Shown here piece by piece: positions 61,916 through 64,000 of a DNA stretch of 64,000 nucleotides. The first letter of the stretch is position 1. The number at the start of each line of letters is the position of its first letter. The DNA is from Plazaster borealis (taxonomy: Eukaryota > Echinodermata > Asteroidea > Forcipulatida > Labidiasteridae). The translations under genes and the position numbers were made by a program. Below the pieces are notes generated by a model. That model saw only the letters and a program-made list of their open reading frames with translations. It was not told the DNA's origin and did not search any database. The stretch covers positions 8,060,001 to 8,124,000 of the forward strand of contig CM037472.1 in NCBI GenBank assembly GCA_021014325.1, read 5' to 3'.

Positions 61916-62648
61916 GAAAATAATATAGTGGAGCTAGAGGAACACCATTAAAAAAAGAAGAAGTTTGAAATGAAAAGATACCTGAACTGGAATGTCCAAT
62001 ACATCTGTGATATACAGATAGCAAACTTTATATCAAAACCAGGCAAAGTTTGCCGTGTCAGTTGTGTTGAAAACTCCCCAAACATAAAACAATTTTATTA
62101 GGCGTTTGTAGTTTTATCAAGTTAAACTGTTTTCTTCCTTTAAAATATAATGTTAAACATAATATAACTAAATCCATTCATAATAAGCGTTTATATCTTT
62201 ATTTTTGATAGTATCAGGAGTTACCTGTATCCCCCCAACAATTTAATCACATTTTTGGTCATGTTGCAGTGATTTTGTGATTATGGCAATCAAAATAACC
62301 AATGGTGATTTGTCAGGTTTTTAAAAGGAAATAATTCTGTTGAAGATTGTTAATGAACTTTATAATCGATGAACTTTCAGATTGAAAGTAATCATCTTTT
62401 TCCCCTCCTGATGTTTACCATCCTGGCACACTCATTCTTCTCAGCAAGGCTTTTGTGCTTAAATTCTGTGGGGAACGGCTGTATGAAAACAAGCCTTTGT
62501 AATCTAAATCTCAAACTCGAAAATGGAGATAGGAATCTATGTCTTTTTAAAACAATGTTGGAAGTGCAATGAAGGCATTTATTTTTGTTTTTTATAAAGT
62601 GCTGGGTGATTTATATTGCAGTAGCCTCTTGTCACTAGGCATGCTTGA

Positions 62649-62705
62649 TGGTCTAGTGGTAAGCTCTAAAATGAAGGGGTTGTGGGTTCAAATCCCACCT
62701 GTCTG
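62649..62705 (+). repeat. tRNA-derived SINE-like fragment
   Basis: TGGTCTAGTGG (A-box-like) and GGTTCAAATCC (62685-62695, B box) with a short, unpaired stem. Related to 51012-51102. Confidence 0.6.
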
Positions 62706-64000
62706 GAAGATGTTTATTCTTTTTGAATGCAAAGAGAGCAAAATAAAATAACTGGGATGGCAGATTGGCAGTATGACATCAGAAATACTACATGGACTGT
62801 GCAAGTTTCACCATTTGAACAGTTTGGGAACCTTAGGCACCCATGTACATTGCTTGAATGTGTGATGGAAACAAAGTCACCACCATTCAAATGTACGCGC
62901 AGCAGTACATGTTAAAATAAACAAAAGCATTCATGAAGTGTTTGCAGACAATGGGAATATGGTAGAATGTGTCCTTGTTACAGTACCAGTGAATTATTCC
63001 AATAATCACCCAGCACTGTAACTCATCTTCCACCTTTGAAGTATTAACTAAACAAGCAGGTTGTGTTTGTATACTCTGAAATGGTATCATTTCCTCATGT
63101 ACCCTTTTTTCTTTTGTTTAAAAAACCTCTTGAAATAGTTATCAAAGAATTTAACCATAACACAAATATTAACCCTAGTAACATTATTCTTAACCTTAGT
63201 TACATTATTATTTGGTGTTTAACCTTTGAGAGATCATCCCGTTTCAAATTTTAGGCTATATTCCAAATAATGTTTTACATTTTTTTGTATTGCTATTTCT
63301 AAAATAATTTGAATTTCTGTACCAATGTTTTTATCAATATAATATTTGGGTATATGGTGTGATTAACCAAAAAAGCATGCTCTCTAAAAGGTTTAACAAA
63401 CAACAATCCTTAACTGTTTCACACAGTATTATTTATTGATGAGATTTTATGGAATGTTCCTACGTGGGAATTTTGTGATGAGTGGCAAAATACATGATTA
63501 GGATTTTGAGTGTGTTCCCTTTGCTGTTAAGAATTCAATATTTCACATTGGCACAGTGTACAATGCTTCCTGTTTGTTTGTCATACTCCAATACAAGATC
63601 ATATGAATTAAGAACAAAAATCTTCGTACAGAATGAACAGTTTTATTCATAATTTTTCTTGAATTTCCTTTTTAATGAATTTCACCGTTAGGATTCAGCT
63701 GAAACTACGTCATCAATTTCCACCAAATTGGCCGAAAATGTGTTAAATACTTAACCCAAATTTTATTGAGTATTGTTTAAAGTCGGGGTATTTGCCCTTT
63801 ATTTGGTGTTGGTCAAGTGTAAAGATGCAAACCAATTTGTAATTTGTTTCTTCATATATTTATAAATAAATAAAAATTAGTGGGAAGGGGTGAAGGGTTA
63901 CCAAGTTCTCATCTTGAATGATGGACCTAAATTATCTAAGGAGAGAAAGTTTGTGCTTACATTTCACCAAGGTTATCTTTGCAGCTACACTGCAGTAGTG
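62706..64000. other. downstream intergenic, no gene seen
   Basis: AT-rich. The open frames are short and without domains. Confidence 0.35.

Overview
This is eukaryotic, metazoan DNA: AT-rich, split into short exons by introns of 0.3 to 15 kb, and full of foldback elements, tandem repeats, tRNA-derived SINE-like pieces and LINE remnants. The exon sequences and an element with TTTAAAGG termini at 31068-31423, which I recall as an abundant repeat type in sea stars, suggest an echinoderm and most likely an asteroid. That assignment rests on memory, not on a search.

Layout. (1) 1-1460: the 3' end of a plus-strand EF-hand gene, whose last coding exon is 849-933. (2) 5975-7440: a compact minus-strand gene of two coding exons for an 80-residue protein with two predicted membrane segments; its single intron holds a roughly 100-bp tandem repeat. 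(3) 7.4-28.8 kb: mostly gene-poor, repeat-rich DNA. It contains a clear non-autonomous hAT-like transposon (12226-13201) with a perfect 8-bp target duplication, a 21-bp perfect palindrome, several MITE-like foldbacks, a 138-bp tandem repeat carrying nine GACCAATC boxes, and three small splice-flanked open segments that stay in phase (speculative). (4) 28.8-61.9 kb: one complete housekeeping gene, adenylosuccinate synthetase, in 12 coding exons (1293 nt, 430 residues). An NRF1-type site lies about 190 bp upstream of its start codon. (5) 61.9-64 kb: downstream DNA with a tRNA-like SINE fragment and no gene.

The adenylosuccinate synthetase introns hold most of the mobile DNA. Intron 1 (14.8 kb) has a 1.2-kb inverted repeat and a second hAT-like candidate. 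Intron 3 has a 41-bp hairpin minisatellite of about 13 copies and an antisense LINE fragment split by a foldback insertion. Intron 4 has a head-to-head SINE-like pair. Intron 6 has a nearly intact sense-strand LINE whose reading frame breaks only at two C homopolymers. At exons 4 and 7, repeat-derived sequence reaches to within about 30 bp of the splice acceptor. I found no prokaryotic-type system, CRISPR array or functional tRNA or rRNA gene. The window is best read as a conserved purine-synthesis gene hosting a dense, layered transposon community.
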